From Rhizobium aethiopicum (GTDB lineage: Bacteria; Pseudomonadota; Alphaproteobacteria; Rhizobiales; Rhizobiaceae): a stretch of 64,000 nucleotides of DNA. The stretch spans positions 62,001 through 126,000 of the forward strand of contig NZ_FMAJ01000003.1 of the NCBI RefSeq assembly GCF_900094625.1, in the 5' to 3' direction. How positions within the stretch are numbered: position 1 is the first letter of the stretch; every line of letters starts with the position of its first letter. The notes under the pieces were generated by a model. The model was not told the DNA's origin. It saw nothing but the letters and a program-made list of their open reading frames with translations, and made no database searches. The translations under genes were made by a program, and so were the position numbers. Positions 1-9,516 of this stretch are shown here, in pieces.

Positions 1-1151
1 TCCATGGCGGCACGCTGCGTTCGCAATATGGCGAAACGTCCGAGGCAATCTATCTCACGCAAGGGTTCGTCTATGACACGTCGGAAGCGGCCGAAGCCCG
101 CTTCAAGGGCGAAACGGACGGCTTCATCTATGCTCGCTACGGCAGCCCGACCAACGACATGTTCGAAAAGCGCATGTGCATGCTCGAAGGTGCGGAAGAC
201 GCCCGTGCCACCGCCTCCGGCATGGCGGCCGTCACCGCCGCCGTCCTATGCCAGGTCAAGGCGGGCGACCACATCGTCGCGGCGCGCGCCCTCTTCGGCT
301 CCTGCCGCTGGGTGGTGGAAACTTTGGCGCCGAAATACGGGATCGAATGCACGCTGGTCGACGGCCGCGATCTCGCCAACTGGGAAAAGGCCATCCGGCC
401 GAATACCAAGGTGTTCTTCCTGGAAAGCCCGACCAACCCGACGCTCGAGGTGATCGACATATCAGGCGTCGCCAGGCTCGCCAATCAGATCGGCGCCAAA
501 GTTGTGGTCGACAACGTCTTCGCAACGCCGCTCTTCCAGAAGCCGCTCGAACTCGGCGCCCATATCGTCGTCTATTCCGCCACCAAACATATCGACGGCC
601 AGGGGCGCTGCCTCGGCGGCGTCGTGCTGTCGGACAAGGCGTGGATCGACGAGAACCTGCATGACTATTTCCGCCATACCGGCCCGGCCATGTCGCCGTT
701 CAATGCCTGGACGCTTCTGAAGGGCATCGAGACGCTGCCGCTGCGCGTGAAACAGCAGACTGAGAATGCCGCGAAGATCGCCGACTTCCTGGCCGAGCAG
801 GGCAAGGTCGCCAAGGTGATCTATCCCGGCCGCAAGGATCACCCGCAGGCCGACATCATCGCCAGGCAGATGACCGGCGGCTCGACGCTTGTTGCCTTCG
901 AACTGAAGGGCGGCAAGGATGCCGCCTTCGCGCTGCAGAACGCGCTCGAGATCATCAAGATCTCCAACAATCTCGGCGACAGCAAGAGCCTAATCACCCA
1001 TCCGGCGACGACGACGCACAAGAACCTGACGGAGGAAGCGCGTGCCGAACTCGGCATTTCTCCGGGCACAGTGCGCCTTTCGGCCGGCATCGAGGACACG
1101 GAAGACCTGATCGACGATTTCGCGCGGGCGCTTGCCAAGGTCTCGGCCTGA
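1..1151 (+). CDS. metZ: O-succinylhomoserine sulfhydrylase, 5' end cut by window edge
   Basis: PLP enzyme that makes homocysteine from O-succinylhomoserine and sulfide in methionine synthesis. The frame is open from base 3 (reading HGGTLRSQYGET) to a TGA ending at 1151, so the start lies left of the window; internal ATGs such as 159 are not the start. Visible family features are YARYGSPTN near the left edge, SGMAAV about 65 residues further on, and the PLP-lysine motif SATKHIDGQGR around base 580. The C-terminal part SLITHPATTTH is typical of the Cys/Met-metabolism PLP family. Cystathionine gamma-synthase is a less likely alternative; the IYLTQGFVYDT region favours MetZ. Confidence 0.93.
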   Translation, partial: HGGTLRSQYGETSEAIYLTQGFVYDTSEAAEARFKGETDGFIYARYGSPTNDMFEKRMCMLEGAEDARATASGMAAVTAAVLCQVKAGDHIVAARALFGSCRWVVETLAPKYGIECTLVDGRDLANWEKAIRPNTKVFFLESPTNPTLEVIDISGVARLANQIGAKVVVDNVFATPLFQKPLELGAHIVVYSATKHIDGQGRCLGGVVLSDKAWIDENLHDYFRHTGPAMSPFNAWTLLKGIETLPLRVKQQTENAAKIADFLAEQGKVAKVIYPGRKDHPQADIIARQMTGGSTLVAFELKGGKDAAFALQNALEIIKISNNLGDSKSLITHPATTTHKNLTEEARAELGISPGTVRLSAGIEDTEDLIDDFARALAKVSA

Positions 1152-1373
1152 CCAACGACAATGGCGGCCGGGCTTCATGCGCATCCGGCCGCCCGTTCCG
1201 GGAACAAGTTCACCCGCGCTGGCGTTGCGAAGTAAAATTAACGCTGACAATTAGGCTTAATGGTCGAAAACCATACGATCATGAGCATTTGACAGCTGAT
1301 CAACGTTCCGTTTCTTGACGGGCAGGGCCTTCTTATAAGATACGGGTAACATATCTTGACTATGGTGCAAGGC

Positions 1374-1766
1374 ATGTATCGCGCCCTCACAAGAGATATC
1401 GAAGTCGTGGTCGAACCGTTCTATCTGGAGGAGCAATCCGATCCGGAAGACGATCGCTATGTCTGGGGTTACCGGATTGTCATCAGCAACAATTCCGGCG
1501 TCGCCGTCCGCCTGGTCAACCGCTACTGGAACATCACCGACCAGAACGGACAGGTGGACGAGGTGACCGGTCCGGGGGTCGTCGGCGAACAGCCGCGGCT
1601 CAGCCCGGGCGACAGCTACGAATATTCTTCCGGCTGCCCGCTCGACACGCCGTCAGGGCTGATGTTCGGCCATTACCAAATGGAAACGGATGAAGGCGAG
1701 CTGTTCGATGTCGACATCCCTGCCTTCTCGCTGGATTCGCCGGGTCTGCTGCGCGTGCTCAACTGA
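1374..1766 (+). CDS. apaG: ApaG domain protein
   Basis: 130-residue ApaG protein, a single fibronectin-III-like beta domain. The family is associated with Co2+/Mg2+ phenotypes and Ap4A levels; its biochemical role is unsettled. The sequence carries the family core [24 protein letters not shown] and [29 protein letters not shown], ending FSLDSP. I chose the ATG at 1374 ([11 protein letters not shown]) because it gives the usual family length; the TTG at 1356 and ATG at 1362 would add residues not typical of the family. A weak promoter-like pair (TTGACG near 1314 and an AT-rich stretch near 1335) lies upstream. Confidence 0.9.
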   Translation: MYRALTRDIEVVVEPFYLEEQSDPEDDRYVWGYRIVISNNSGVAVRLVNRYWNITDQNGQVDEVTGPGVVGEQPRLSPGDSYEYSSGCPLDTPSGLMFGHYQMETDEGELFDVDIPAFSLDSPGLLRVLN

Positions 1767-1816
1767 GGCGAGGCCCCCGAATGGATGTCCCCCTAGTCAC
1801 GTCATGAAGACATGCA

Positions 1817-2407
1817 TCAGAGATCAAAGGGATCCGACGCCGTTCGGGTGTCCGGCTTTGCTTCGAACGGATCTTTTGATTGGGGCGTGGCTGGCTGCTG
1901 AGCGACTGCAGCGTTTACCGCCTTCTGGCAGGTGAGCATCTCGTTCGTTGCCCTGACGGAATTTTTCAAGCTCAGGGCAACAATCTGCTTTCCATTAAAG
2001 GTGGCGCGAAAACCGAGTTTACGGGCGAATTCGGCAACCAGCCCGGTATCCTTGAAATCGATCCATAATCCCTTGAAGCCATCAAGATCGAGAGCGCTCG
2101 CATTCGCCGTCCACTGAGAACGATCTAACGACAGTTCGATGGGATATTGCTTTCCCACTTCCAAGGATTTCCAGTTCGGATTCGCGATGACAATGTAAAA
2201 AGGGCTTTCCTTTTTCGTATAATAGAAGCCCAGACGAAAAACGGTGCCGTCATCAAAGGAAGTGAGAACAAAACAGCCGTTGCCTAAAGTCGGGTCGACA
2301 GCCACGGTCCAGCCGCCAACCTCTTTCCATTTGACTGTCTCCTCATCAGCTGAGCCAATCCGTGGCATCGCAGCAATAAATGCGAGTACAAAATACAAAA
2401 GCCGCAT
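1817..2407 (-). CDS. Hypothetical exported protein
   Basis: 196-residue protein I cannot assign to a family. With the ATG at 2407 it begins MRLLYFVLAFIAAMPRIGSA, a convincing Sec signal peptide, followed by DEETVKWKEVGGWTVAV. The mature part has beta-rich spacing, a single early Cys and a later TCQKAV segment, and ends in a Pro/Asp-rich tail (QSKDPFEAKPDTRTASDPFDL). An upstream in-frame start at 2485 would bury the signal peptide and is rejected. It resembles small rhizobial periplasmic proteins of the invasion-associated IalB type in size and layout, but I see no decisive motif. Confidence 0.7.
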   Translation of the reverse strand: MRLLYFVLAFIAAMPRIGSADEETVKWKEVGGWTVAVDPTLGNGCFVLTSFDDGTVFRLGFYYTKKESPFYIVIANPNWKSLEVGKQYPIELSLDRSQWTANASALDLDGFKGLWIDFKDTGLVAEFARKLGFRATFNGKQIVALSLKNSVRATNEMLTCQKAVNAAVAQQPATPQSKDPFEAKPDTRTASDPFDL

Positions 2408-2519
2408 TGACGTCCCGCCCCCAGAACCGATTGGGATAGTAGGTGCACAGTGACTACTAAAAGTCGAGTCACTGTGCCGCTTCAATGGGCATTTTTTCGC
2501 GCGGTGCGCGCGACTGATG

Positions 2520-3512
2520 TTATTCCGCCGGCTGAAGCTCGGTCGCCTGGAAGCGATAGGTGGTCGAGCAGAATTCGCAGGTCACGGCGATTTCGCCGTT
2601 TTCCTGGCTGGCCTCGATCTCCTCGGCGGTGAAGCCCTTCAGCACGTTGCCGATCTTTTCCCGCGAACAGCTGCAACGATCGAAAACGGCGCGCGGCTCG
2701 TAGACGCGCACGCCGCGCTCATGGAACAGGCGGAACAACAGCCGCTCCGTGCCGACCTGCGGATCGGTGAGTTCATCGGCATCGATGGTCTCGACCAGCG
2801 AGCGGGCTTCGACCCAGGCATCGTCCTCGCCATGCGGGCGGTCGCCGTTATCGCCGTCGCCGCCGTGGAGATCGGGCTGGCGCATGCGCTCCGGCGCCTC
2901 CGGCAGGAACTGGGCGACGAGCCCGCCTGCCCGCCAGCGATGGCGCGGCTTGCCGGCGTCGTCACGGTCGAAGAGTTCGGCCGCAGCCAGGCGCACGCGC
3001 GTCGGGATCTGCTCCGACTGGCGGAAATAGACGCCGGCGATCTCCTCGAGCGAGGTGCCGTCGAGCGCGACAATGCCCTGATAGGGTTGGGCGAACTTAC
3101 CCTGATCGATGGTAAAGGCGAGCACGCCCTTGCCGAGCAGTTGTTCCGGCTCGGTTTCAACAGCCGCAATCGCCTTGTCGAGCAGCGCCTGATCGAAGCG
3201 GGCATAGGCGCGGACATTCTCCGGCGTCGAAAAATCGGCGACGAGAAGATCGACCGGGCCATCGCCCTTTGTCTGCACCGTGAACTTGCCTTCGAACTTC
3301 AGCGAGGTGCCGAGCAGCACCGTCAGCACGACGACCTCGGCGAGCAGACGGGCTACGGGTGCGGGATAGTGGTGGCGCTCGAGGATGGCATCGAGCATGG
3401 GGCCGAGCTGGACGGCGCGGCCGCGCACATCCAGCCCCTCCACCTGAAAGGGGACGACATGGTCATCGCCGGCGAAATCGAACTGGCCGAGGGCGGCTGC
3501 AGCTTCTGCCAT
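2520..3512 (-). CDS. hslO: Redox-regulated chaperone Hsp33
   Basis: Cytosolic holdase chaperone activated by oxidation. The 330 residues contain the N-terminal Hsp33 fold and, near the C-terminus, the zinc-binding redox switch: CSC followed about 30 residues later by CEFC. An acidic Gly/Asp-rich insertion (HGGDGDNGDRPHGEDD) sits between the core and the switch, as in other rhizobial Hsp33 proteins. The ATG at 3512 is preceded by AGGAG at a good distance; the longer frame to 3545 lacks that support. It is the last gene of an argD-argF-hslO run, 93 bases after argF. Confidence 0.94.
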   Translation of the reverse strand: MAEAAAALGQFDFAGDDHVVPFQVEGLDVRGRAVQLGPMLDAILERHHYPAPVARLLAEVVVLTVLLGTSLKFEGKFTVQTKGDGPVDLLVADFSTPENVRAYARFDQALLDKAIAAVETEPEQLLGKGVLAFTIDQGKFAQPYQGIVALDGTSLEEIAGVYFRQSEQIPTRVRLAAAELFDRDDAGKPRHRWRAGGLVAQFLPEAPERMRQPDLHGGDGDNGDRPHGEDDAWVEARSLVETIDADELTDPQVGTERLLFRLFHERGVRVYEPRAVFDRCSCSREKIGNVLKGFTAEEIEASQENGEIAVTCEFCSTTYRFQATELQPAE

Positions 3513-3605
3513 GGCTTTACTCCTAGTTTCGGGAGCGGCGGCCAAAGTGTCCGGCGCTCGCGCAGTCGGGCCGCAAGCCTATGACTCGCAACATCCGATT
3601 ATGGT

Positions 3606-4520
3606 TCAGATCGCGCCCAGGCACCAAGCAAGAATCGACTTCTGCGCATGAAGACGGTTTTCCGCTTCATCGAAGACCACGGATTGCGGGCCGTCGATCA
3701 CCTCGTCCGTTACTTCCTCACCACGATGAGCAGGCAGGCAATGCATGAACAATGCATCGTTGCCGGCCTTGGCCATCAAGGCCGCATTGACCTGATAAGG
3801 CTGGAAGACGTTGTGACCCCGGGCCCGATGTTCCTGATTCATGGAGACCCAGGTATCGGTCACCACGCAATCGACGCCGGCGACCGCACGGTCGGCATCA
3901 TGGCAGAGCATGATTTCGGCACCCTCATTGCGGGCCCAGTTCAGATAGTGATCCTTGGGCTCCGAGCCAAGGGGCACGGCCATGTTCATGCGGTAGCCGA
4001 AGCGCGCAGCCCCTTCGACCAGCGAATGCAGGACATTGTTGCCGTCGCCGGTCCAGGCAATGGTCTTGCCCTTGATCGGGCCGCGGTGCTCCTCGAAGGT
4101 CATGATATCGGCCATGATCTGACAGGGATGCGTATCGTCCGTCAGAGCATTGATGACAGGCACGGTCGCATGCTCGGCAAGCTCCAGCAGGCGCGAATGC
4201 TCGGTGGTGCGGATCATGATCGCATCGACATAACGCGACAGCACCTTGGCGGTGTCGCCGATCGTCTCGGCGCGGCCGAGCTGCATTTCGGTGCCCGACA
4301 GGAAGAGCGTTTCGCCGCCGAGCTGGCGCATACCGACGTCGAAGGAGACGCGGGTGCGGGTCGACGGCTTTTCGAAGATCATCGCCAGCATCTTGCCGGC
4401 GAGCGGCTTGTCGCCCGTGCCGGCCTTGAAGGCCTGCTTGCGGGCGAGCGCATCGTTCATGATGGTTCTGAGATCGGCTGATGTGACCGCCGAGAGATCG
4501 AGGAAATGTTTAGGAGCCAT
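3606..4520 (-). CDS. argF: Ornithine carbamoyltransferase
   Basis: Anabolic ornithine carbamoyltransferase (304 residues), which makes citrulline from ornithine and carbamoyl phosphate in arginine synthesis. The carbamoyl-phosphate loop [11 protein letters not shown], the HPCQIMAD motif and the ornithine/catalytic motif MHCLPAHRG are all present. The start at 4520 ([12 protein letters not shown]) fits the family and has GGTTAAG upstream; the frame extends to 4619 but that stretch is not OTC-like. It lies 37 bases after argD on the same strand, so co-transcription is likely. Confidence 0.96.
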   Translation of the reverse strand: MAPKHFLDLSAVTSADLRTIMNDALARKQAFKAGTGDKPLAGKMLAMIFEKPSTRTRVSFDVGMRQLGGETLFLSGTEMQLGRAETIGDTAKVLSRYVDAIMIRTTEHSRLLELAEHATVPVINALTDDTHPCQIMADIMTFEEHRGPIKGKTIAWTGDGNNVLHSLVEGAARFGYRMNMAVPLGSEPKDHYLNWARNEGAEIMLCHDADRAVAGVDCVVTDTWVSMNQEHRARGHNVFQPYQVNAALMAKAGNDALFMHCLPAHRGEEVTDEVIDGPQSVVFDEAENRLHAQKSILAWCLGAI

Positions 4521-4557
4521 GTTCTTAACCTGTCGTGCGCACGAAGGCGCAATCCCT

Positions 4558-5757
4558 TCAAGCCGTCTTCTTGACCTTGGCGGCGCGGATGCTTTCGGCA
4601 GCGCTCTCGAGGCGGGCAAGGCCCTCGCGCGCTTCCTCGGCGGTGACGACGAGCGGAGGAAGAAGGCGGATGACGTTGTCGCCGGCCGGCACGCCGAGCA
4701 GATGTGCGGCGCGGATCGCCTGCAGCAGTTCGGCTGAGGGAATGGCCGCCTTGATGCCGAGCAGAAGCCCCTCGCCTCTGATATCCTCGATCACATCGGG
4801 ATAACGATCCTTGAGCGAGGCCAGCCCCTGGCGGAACACCAGCGCGACATCGCGCACCTGCTCGAGGAAGCCATCGGCGAGAATGATGTCGAGCACGGCG
4901 CTGCCGACGGCCATGGCCAGCGGGTTGCCGCCATAGGTCGAACCATGCGTTCCGGCCTTCATGCCGGAAGCGGCCTCCGATGTAGCAAGGCAGGCGCCGA
5001 GCGGGAAACCGCCGCCGATGCCCTTGGCGACCGCCATGATGTCAGGTGTGACGCCGGACCATTCATGGGCAAAGAGCTTGCCGGTGCGGCCGACGCCCGT
5101 CTGCACCTCGTCGAGGATCAGCAGCAGGCCGTGTTCGTCGCAGAGCTGACGAAGCGCCTTCATGAACTCGGTCGTTGCCGGGCGCACACCGCCCTCGCCC
5201 TGCACCGGCTCGATCAGGATTGCGGCGGTCGCATCGGAAATGGCGGCGCGCACCGCTTCGATATCGCCGAAAGCCACCTGATCGAAACCCGGTGTCTTGG
5301 GGCCGAACCCTTCGAGATATTTCTCCTGGCCGCCGGCGGCGATCGTCGCGAGCGTGCGGCCATGGAAGGCGCCTTCGAAGGTGATGATATGGAACCGCTC
5401 GGGATGGCCTTTGGAAAACTGATAGCGGCGCGCCGTCTTGATCGCGCATTCGAGCGCCTCCGCGCCCGAATTGGTGAAGAACACCTTATCGGCAAAGGTG
5501 ACGTCGGTCAGCCGTTTGGCCAGACGCTCCTGGCCGGGGATCTCATAGATATTGGAGAGATGCCAGACCTTGTCGGCCTGTTCCTTCAGCGCTGCGACCA
5601 CATGCGGATTGCCATGGCCGACGGAGGTGACGGCGACGCCGGCGCCGAAATCGAGATAACGCTCGCCGCCTTCGGTGATCAGCCATACGCCCTCGCCTCG
5701 CTCGAACCGCAGCGGAGCTCGAGAATAGGTGTCATAAAGCGGCGCGGCTTCAGCCAT
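4558..5757 (-). CDS. argD: Acetylornithine aminotransferase
   Basis: Class III PLP aminotransferase of 399 residues converting N-acetylglutamate semialdehyde to N-acetylornithine; often also active with succinyldiaminopimelate. Motifs: [11 protein letters not shown] near residue 93 (PLP phosphate), the [13 protein letters not shown] segment near 215, and the Schiff-base lysine K245 in [11 protein letters not shown]. First gene of the argD-argF-hslO set. A short palindrome (GCCGCC-TTT-CGGCGGC, near 5831) lies in its leader about 75 bases upstream of the start. Confidence 0.95.
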   Translation of the reverse strand: MAEAAPLYDTYSRAPLRFERGEGVWLITEGGERYLDFGAGVAVTSVGHGNPHVVAALKEQADKVWHLSNIYEIPGQERLAKRLTDVTFADKVFFTNSGAEALECAIKTARRYQFSKGHPERFHIITFEGAFHGRTLATIAAGGQEKYLEGFGPKTPGFDQVAFGDIEAVRAAISDATAAILIEPVQGEGGVRPATTEFMKALRQLCDEHGLLLILDEVQTGVGRTGKLFAHEWSGVTPDIMAVAKGIGGGFPLGACLATSEAASGMKAGTHGSTYGGNPLAMAVGSAVLDIILADGFLEQVRDVALVFRQGLASLKDRYPDVIEDIRGEGLLLGIKAAIPSAELLQAIRAAHLLGVPAGDNVIRLLPPLVVTAEEAREGLARLESAAESIRAAKVKKTA

Positions 5758-5999
5758 GGCGCGGGTCTCCCAATCAGAATTTCATAGCCTCGGATTCCGG
5801 CTAACAAAACCAGGTCCGAAAAATCAAAAATGCCGCCTTTCGGCGGCGAGCGGTACTATTTCCTTTTCGCGCTGCAATGTCAACAAAACTGCGGCCTTAG
5901 CGCATGCAGCAAGCTTGTACAGCGGCATTTTCAGCCTTCAACAGGCATTATTGCAGAAATGACACGCAGGGGCAGCAAGTTGGGGAAAACTTGAAATTC

Positions 6000-6065
6000 G
6001 ATTCATCCGGATTCCCGCGACTCTTGTCACGGAGTCAGCCTCACACTAGGTTAAAGTTCAATTAC
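6000..6065 (+). promoter_or_regulatory. gcrA promoter region with clustered GANTC sites and CtrA-like box
   Basis: Four GANTC sites lie within 37 bases: 6000-6004, 6010-6014, 6019-6023 and 6032-6036; a fifth is at 6145-6149. GANTC is the target of the cell-cycle methylase CcrM. A sigma70-like pair TTGTCA (6024-6029) and TAGGTT (6047-6052), 17 bases apart, puts one GANTC in the spacer and one abutting the -35. TTAA-N7-TTAC at 6051-6065 differs by one base from the CtrA box TTAA-N7-TTAA and would overlap the start of transcription. Sites are directly visible; regulation is inferred from Caulobacter. Confidence 0.6.
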
Positions 6066-6182
6066 TAGACTGCATGCGGCGGAACTAGTCACCAAAATTG
6101 ATCAAGCGTTTCTTGTTTCGGAGGCTTCCGGGACAACGGTGAGGGATTCTGCCATCACCAACGCAAAAGGTGGAGACAGGGC

Positions 6183-6716
6183 ATGAACTGGACAGACGAG
6201 CGGGTCGAGAAACTCAAGAAGCTTTGGGCCGAAGGACTGAGCGCCAGCCAGATTGCTGCGCAGCTTGGCGGGGTCAGCCGAAACGCCGTGATCGGCAAGG
6301 TGCACCGGCTGAGCCTTCCGGGCCGGGCCAAGGCCGGCGGCACAGCCGCCGCGGCGCGCACGCCGAAGCGCCAGACCTCAGCGCCGCGCGCGCCGAACTA
6401 CGCCTCCCGGATCACCACCCGCACCGTTACCCGCCAGCAGGGCGCAACCATGCTGAAGGAAGAGATCGAGATCGAAACGGTCGAGGAAATGGAATACGTG
6501 CCGAAGGGCAACGTGGTGGTACCGATTTCCCGCCGCCTCGGCCTGACGGAGCTGACCGAACGCACCTGCAAGTGGCCGGTCGGCGATCCGCTCAAGGACG
6601 ATTTCCATTTCTGCGGCTGCGAATCCCCCGACAATTCGCCCTATTGCGGCTATCATCAGAAGCTTGCCTATCAGCCGGTCAACGAACGCCGCCGGGCGGC
6701 CGCGCGGGTCAGCTGA
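6183..6716 (+). CDS. gcrA: Cell-cycle regulator GcrA
   Basis: 177-residue GcrA, the alphaproteobacterial sigma70-associated regulator that acts at promoters with methylated GANTC. The N-terminal DNA-binding part is typical: MNWTDERVEKLKKLWAEGLSASQIA followed by GGVSRNAVIGKVHRLSL. A basic Ala/Pro/Thr-rich linker (about residues 45-90) leads to the conserved C-terminal sigma-binding domain with CKWPVGDP and the Cys cluster FCGCESPDNSPYCGYH. Monocistronic: a 395-base region with its own promoter lies upstream and a strong terminator follows 24 bases after the stop. Confidence 0.95.
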   Translation: MNWTDERVEKLKKLWAEGLSASQIAAQLGGVSRNAVIGKVHRLSLPGRAKAGGTAAAARTPKRQTSAPRAPNYASRITTRTVTRQQGATMLKEEIEIETVEEMEYVPKGNVVVPISRRLGLTELTERTCKWPVGDPLKDDFHFCGCESPDNSPYCGYHQKLAYQPVNERRRAAARVS

Positions 6717-6740
6717 GAAGGCGGCATCACCGAGAATGAG

Positions 6741-6766
6741 AAACGGGCCGAGCGGCCCGTTTTTTT
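6741..6766 (+). terminator. Rho-independent terminator of gcrA
   Basis: A perfect 9-bp stem (AAACGGGCC / GGCCCGTTT) around a GAGC loop, running into a T tract to 6766. It begins 24 bases after the gcrA stop codon. Confidence 0.9.
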
Positions 6767-6820
6767 GTGATTAGAGTGGGGAAGCGACCTTTGTGTTTGG
6801 CAACAAAGCCAAAAACACAT

Positions 6821-6949
6821 TCCGTCATCCCAGGGCTTGACCCTGGGATCCACAACCAAGCACTCCACGATTGTTTCCCTGCGGTTGGATGCTATCGCTC
6901 TCACAGTGCCAGCCGCATGGATCCCAGGGTCAAGCCCTGGGATGACGGA
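6821..6949. repeat. Inverted pair of 32-bp palindromic elements
   Basis: Bases 6821-6852 and 6918-6949 are exact reverse complements over 32 bases. Each is itself palindromic (TCCCAGGG-CTTGA-CCCTGGGA) and carries the GTCAT ... GGATCCA ends of a small repeat common in alphaproteobacterial genomes. The pair can fold into one long hairpin with a 65-base loop. It fills most of the 340-base interval between the gcrA terminator and phoB; the rest (6950-7106) shows no gene. Confidence 0.8.
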
Positions 6950-7106
6950 GGAGAGGTGGTGCCGAGACGCACAAGCCTCGCCGGCGCAATGAGGCTGGCT
7001 CGCAACGGCGAACGAAGCGGCGGCGATGGACGACGGTAAGGCGGGGCCTCACAGGCCGTACTGCCGCGTGTTTGGCGGGAACGCCCACCCACACACTCCT
7101 TCAGCC

Positions 7107-7790
7107 TCAGGCCTCCATCGAATAACCGGCGCCGCGGACGGTGCGGATGACGTCCTGCATGTTGGAGAAATTCAGCGCCTTGCGCAGGCGGCCGACATGG
7201 ACGTCGACGGTGCGTTCGTCGACATAGATATCGTGGCCCCAGACGCCGTCGAGCAGCTGCGAGCGGGAAAAGACCCGGCCCGGCGACGACATCAGGAATT
7301 CCAGCAGGCGGAATTCGGTCGGGCCGAGGCGGACTTCGCGGCTCTTGCGGTGGACGCGGTGGGTTTCGCGGTCGAGCTCGATATCGCCGCATTTCAGCAC
7401 CGACGACAGCACCTCGGGGCGCGCCCGGCGCAGCATCGCCTTGACGCGGGCGACGAGTTCGGGGGTCGAGAACGGCTTGACGACGTAATCGTCGGCGCCG
7501 GTCGACAGCCCGCGCACGCGCTCGCTCTCCTCGCCGCGCGCCGTCAGCATGATGATCGGCAGCCGCTCGGTTTCCGGCCGCATGCGCAGGCGCCGGCAGA
7601 GTTCGATGCCGGAGACGCCGGGCAGCATCCAGTCCAGGATGAGAAGGTCGGGCGTGCGCTCCTGCAGCCTGATTTCGGCCTCGTCGCCGCGCAGGATGGT
7701 ATCGACTTCAAAGCCTTCCGCTTCGAGATTATAGCGAAGAAGCACGCTGAGCGCTTCCTCGTCTTCAACAACTGCGACTCTCGGGATCAT
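7107..7790 (-). CDS. phoB: Phosphate regulon response regulator PhoB
   Basis: 227-residue OmpR-family response regulator that activates promoters with PHO boxes when phosphorylated by PhoR. Receiver domain residues 1-120 with acidic pocket VEDEE (about 8-12), phospho-acceptor D53 in LILDWMLPG, and K105 in YVVKPFS; winged-helix domain about 130-225 (RLGPTEFRLLEFL, TVDVHVGRLRKAL, RTVRGAGYSM). ATG at 7790 gives the family N-terminus MIPRVAVVED. Last gene of the pst-phoU-phoB block, 139 bases after phoU. Confidence 0.95.
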   Translation of the reverse strand: MIPRVAVVEDEEALSVLLRYNLEAEGFEVDTILRGDEAEIRLQERTPDLLILDWMLPGVSGIELCRRLRMRPETERLPIIMLTARGEESERVRGLSTGADDYVVKPFSTPELVARVKAMLRRARPEVLSSVLKCGDIELDRETHRVHRKSREVRLGPTEFRLLEFLMSSPGRVFSRSQLLDGVWGHDIYVDERTVDVHVGRLRKALNFSNMQDVIRTVRGAGYSMEA

Positions 7791-7929
7791 GCGTGTCCGT
7801 CTCCTCGCGCACAAGCCCTTAAACCGGGGCGATTTAGGAAGGCATCCTGCGCAAATTCAGAAAATTGGCTGCGACCTCTTTGCGCGCCCCGAACGGGCGC
7901 GCACGCAAATGACTGGTCCGGGCGGCTGC

Positions 7930-8643
7930 TTATTCCGTCGCAGCGCCGACGGTGTTGGCGCTGTCGTCCTTCGGACGATCGCCTTCCGGCTGGGCGCCTG
8001 TTGCCATGTAGTAGATCGTCTCGGCGATGTTGGTGGCATGGTCGCCGATGCGCTCGATGTTCTTGGCGCAGAAGAGCAGATGCGTGCAGCTCGTGATGTT
8101 GCGCGGATCTTCCATCATGTAGGTCAAGAGCTCGCGGAACAACGAGGTGTACATCGCGTCGATTTCGTTGTCGCGTTCGCGGATGGCGGTCGCCTTGTCG
8201 GCGGCGCGCGTCGTATAGACGTCGAGCACTTCCTTGAGCTGGACGAGCGCCAGCTCGGAGAGGTGCTCGAGACCGCGGGCGAGCTTGCGGGGAACGCCGG
8301 TGCTCTGCACGGCGATGACGCGCTTGGCGGTATTCTTGCCGAGGTCGCCGACGCGTTCGAGGTCGGCGGCGATGCGGATCGAACCCATGATTTCGCGCAG
8401 GTCCGCGGCCATCGGCTGACGGCGAGCGATGGTGACGATCGCCTTGTCGCCGATTTCGCGCTCGGTGTGATCGAGGATCACGTCGTCGGAAATGACCTTC
8501 TGCGCCAGCGCCGTATCGCCGTTGACCAGCGCCCGGACGGATTCGGCGACCATTTGTTCGGCGAGGCCGCCCATTTCGGAAATCCGCCTGGAGAGGAATT
8601 TCAGATCATCATCATAGGCGGAATAAATATGTGTCGATGCCAT
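7930..8643 (-). CDS. phoU: Phosphate transport regulator PhoU
   Basis: 237-residue PhoU, two repeats of a three-helix bundle, which couples the Pst transporter to inhibition of PhoR. The metal-binding repeats are seen as the segment DLERVGDLGKNTAKR (about residue 95) and CAKNIERIGDHATNIAE (about 190), each with the E/D-R-x-GD pattern. The C-terminal tail is acidic and not conserved in the family. It follows pstB by 43 bases on the same strand. Confidence 0.95.
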   Translation of the reverse strand: MASTHIYSAYDDDLKFLSRRISEMGGLAEQMVAESVRALVNGDTALAQKVISDDVILDHTEREIGDKAIVTIARRQPMAADLREIMGSIRIAADLERVGDLGKNTAKRVIAVQSTGVPRKLARGLEHLSELALVQLKEVLDVYTTRAADKATAIRERDNEIDAMYTSLFRELLTYMMEDPRNITSCTHLLFCAKNIERIGDHATNIAETIYYMATGAQPEGDRPKDDSANTVGAATE

Positions 8644-8686
8644 GGGGCTTTATCCTCGAATAACGGAAAGCTTCGTGTCGCCAGGA

Positions 8687-9502
8687 TCAGCCGAAACGGC
8701 CCATGATGTAGTCCTGGGTGCGCGGATCGTCCGGATTGGTGAACATCTTGTCGGTGTCGTTCTCCTCGACGAGGTTGCCGAGGTGGAACATGGCGGTGCG
8801 CTGCGAGACGCGCGCGGCCTGCTGCATCGAGTGGGTGACGATGACGATCGTGTAGTTTTCGCGCAGCTCGTGGATCAGTTCCTCGACCTTGGCGGTGGCG
8901 ATCGGGTCAAGGGCCGAGCAGGGTTCGTCCATCAGGATGACTTCCGGGCTGACGGCGACGGCGCGGGCAATGCACAAACGCTGCTGCTGACCGCCGGAGA
9001 GGCCGGTGCCGGATTCATGCACGCGGTCCTTGACCTCGTTCCAGAGGCCGGCGCGCTGGAGGCTGCTCTCGACGATCTGGTCGAGATCGGCCTTGGACTT
9101 GGCGAGACCGTGGATGCGCGGGCCATAGGAGACGTTTTCATAGATCGACTTCGGGAACGGGTTCGGCTTCTGGAAAACCATGCCGACGCGGGCGCGAAGT
9201 TCGACGACGTCGATATCCGGATCATAGATGTCGTCGCCGTCGAGCGTGATCTTGCCGGCGACGCGGCAGCCTTCGATCGTGTCGTTCATGCGGTTGAGGC
9301 TTCGCAGGAAGGTCGACTTGCCGCAGCCCGAAGGGCCGATCAGGGCGGTTACGGTGTTTTCGCGGATGTTCAGGTTCACATCGAAAAGCGCGCGCTTCTC
9401 GCCATAGTATACCGAGACATCCTGTCCGATCATTTTATACGGGACGTTGCTCATCTTCTGATCCAGCGCCTTTTCAACTGCTGCTTCCGTCAACATGTTC
9501 AT
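8687..9502 (-). CDS. pstB: Phosphate ABC transporter ATP-binding protein
   Basis: 271-residue ATPase of the high-affinity phosphate importer. Walker [10 protein letters not shown] (about 56-64), Q loop [15 protein letters not shown], signature [14 protein letters not shown], Walker [14 protein letters not shown] and the switch His in VTHSMQQA are all present. [10 protein letters not shown] is a PstB hallmark. Start taken at ATG 9502 ([11 protein letters not shown]), 14 bases after pstA; the longer frame to 9646 overlaps pstA and is not family-like. Confidence 0.96.
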   Translation of the reverse strand: MNMLTEAAVEKALDQKMSNVPYKMIGQDVSVYYGEKRALFDVNLNIRENTVTALIGPSGCGKSTFLRSLNRMNDTIEGCRVAGKITLDGDDIYDPDIDVVELRARVGMVFQKPNPFPKSIYENVSYGPRIHGLAKSKADLDQIVESSLQRAGLWNEVKDRVHESGTGLSGGQQQRLCIARAVAVSPEVILMDEPCSALDPIATAKVEELIHELRENYTIVIVTHSMQQAARVSQRTAMFHLGNLVEENDTDKMFTNPDDPRTQDYIMGRFG

Positions 9503-9516
9503 GACTTTAACTCCGT

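Noticed and set aside
6767..7039. 90-codon plus-strand frame after the gcrA terminator
   Set aside because: It is made of the inverted palindromic repeats and has no protein-like features.
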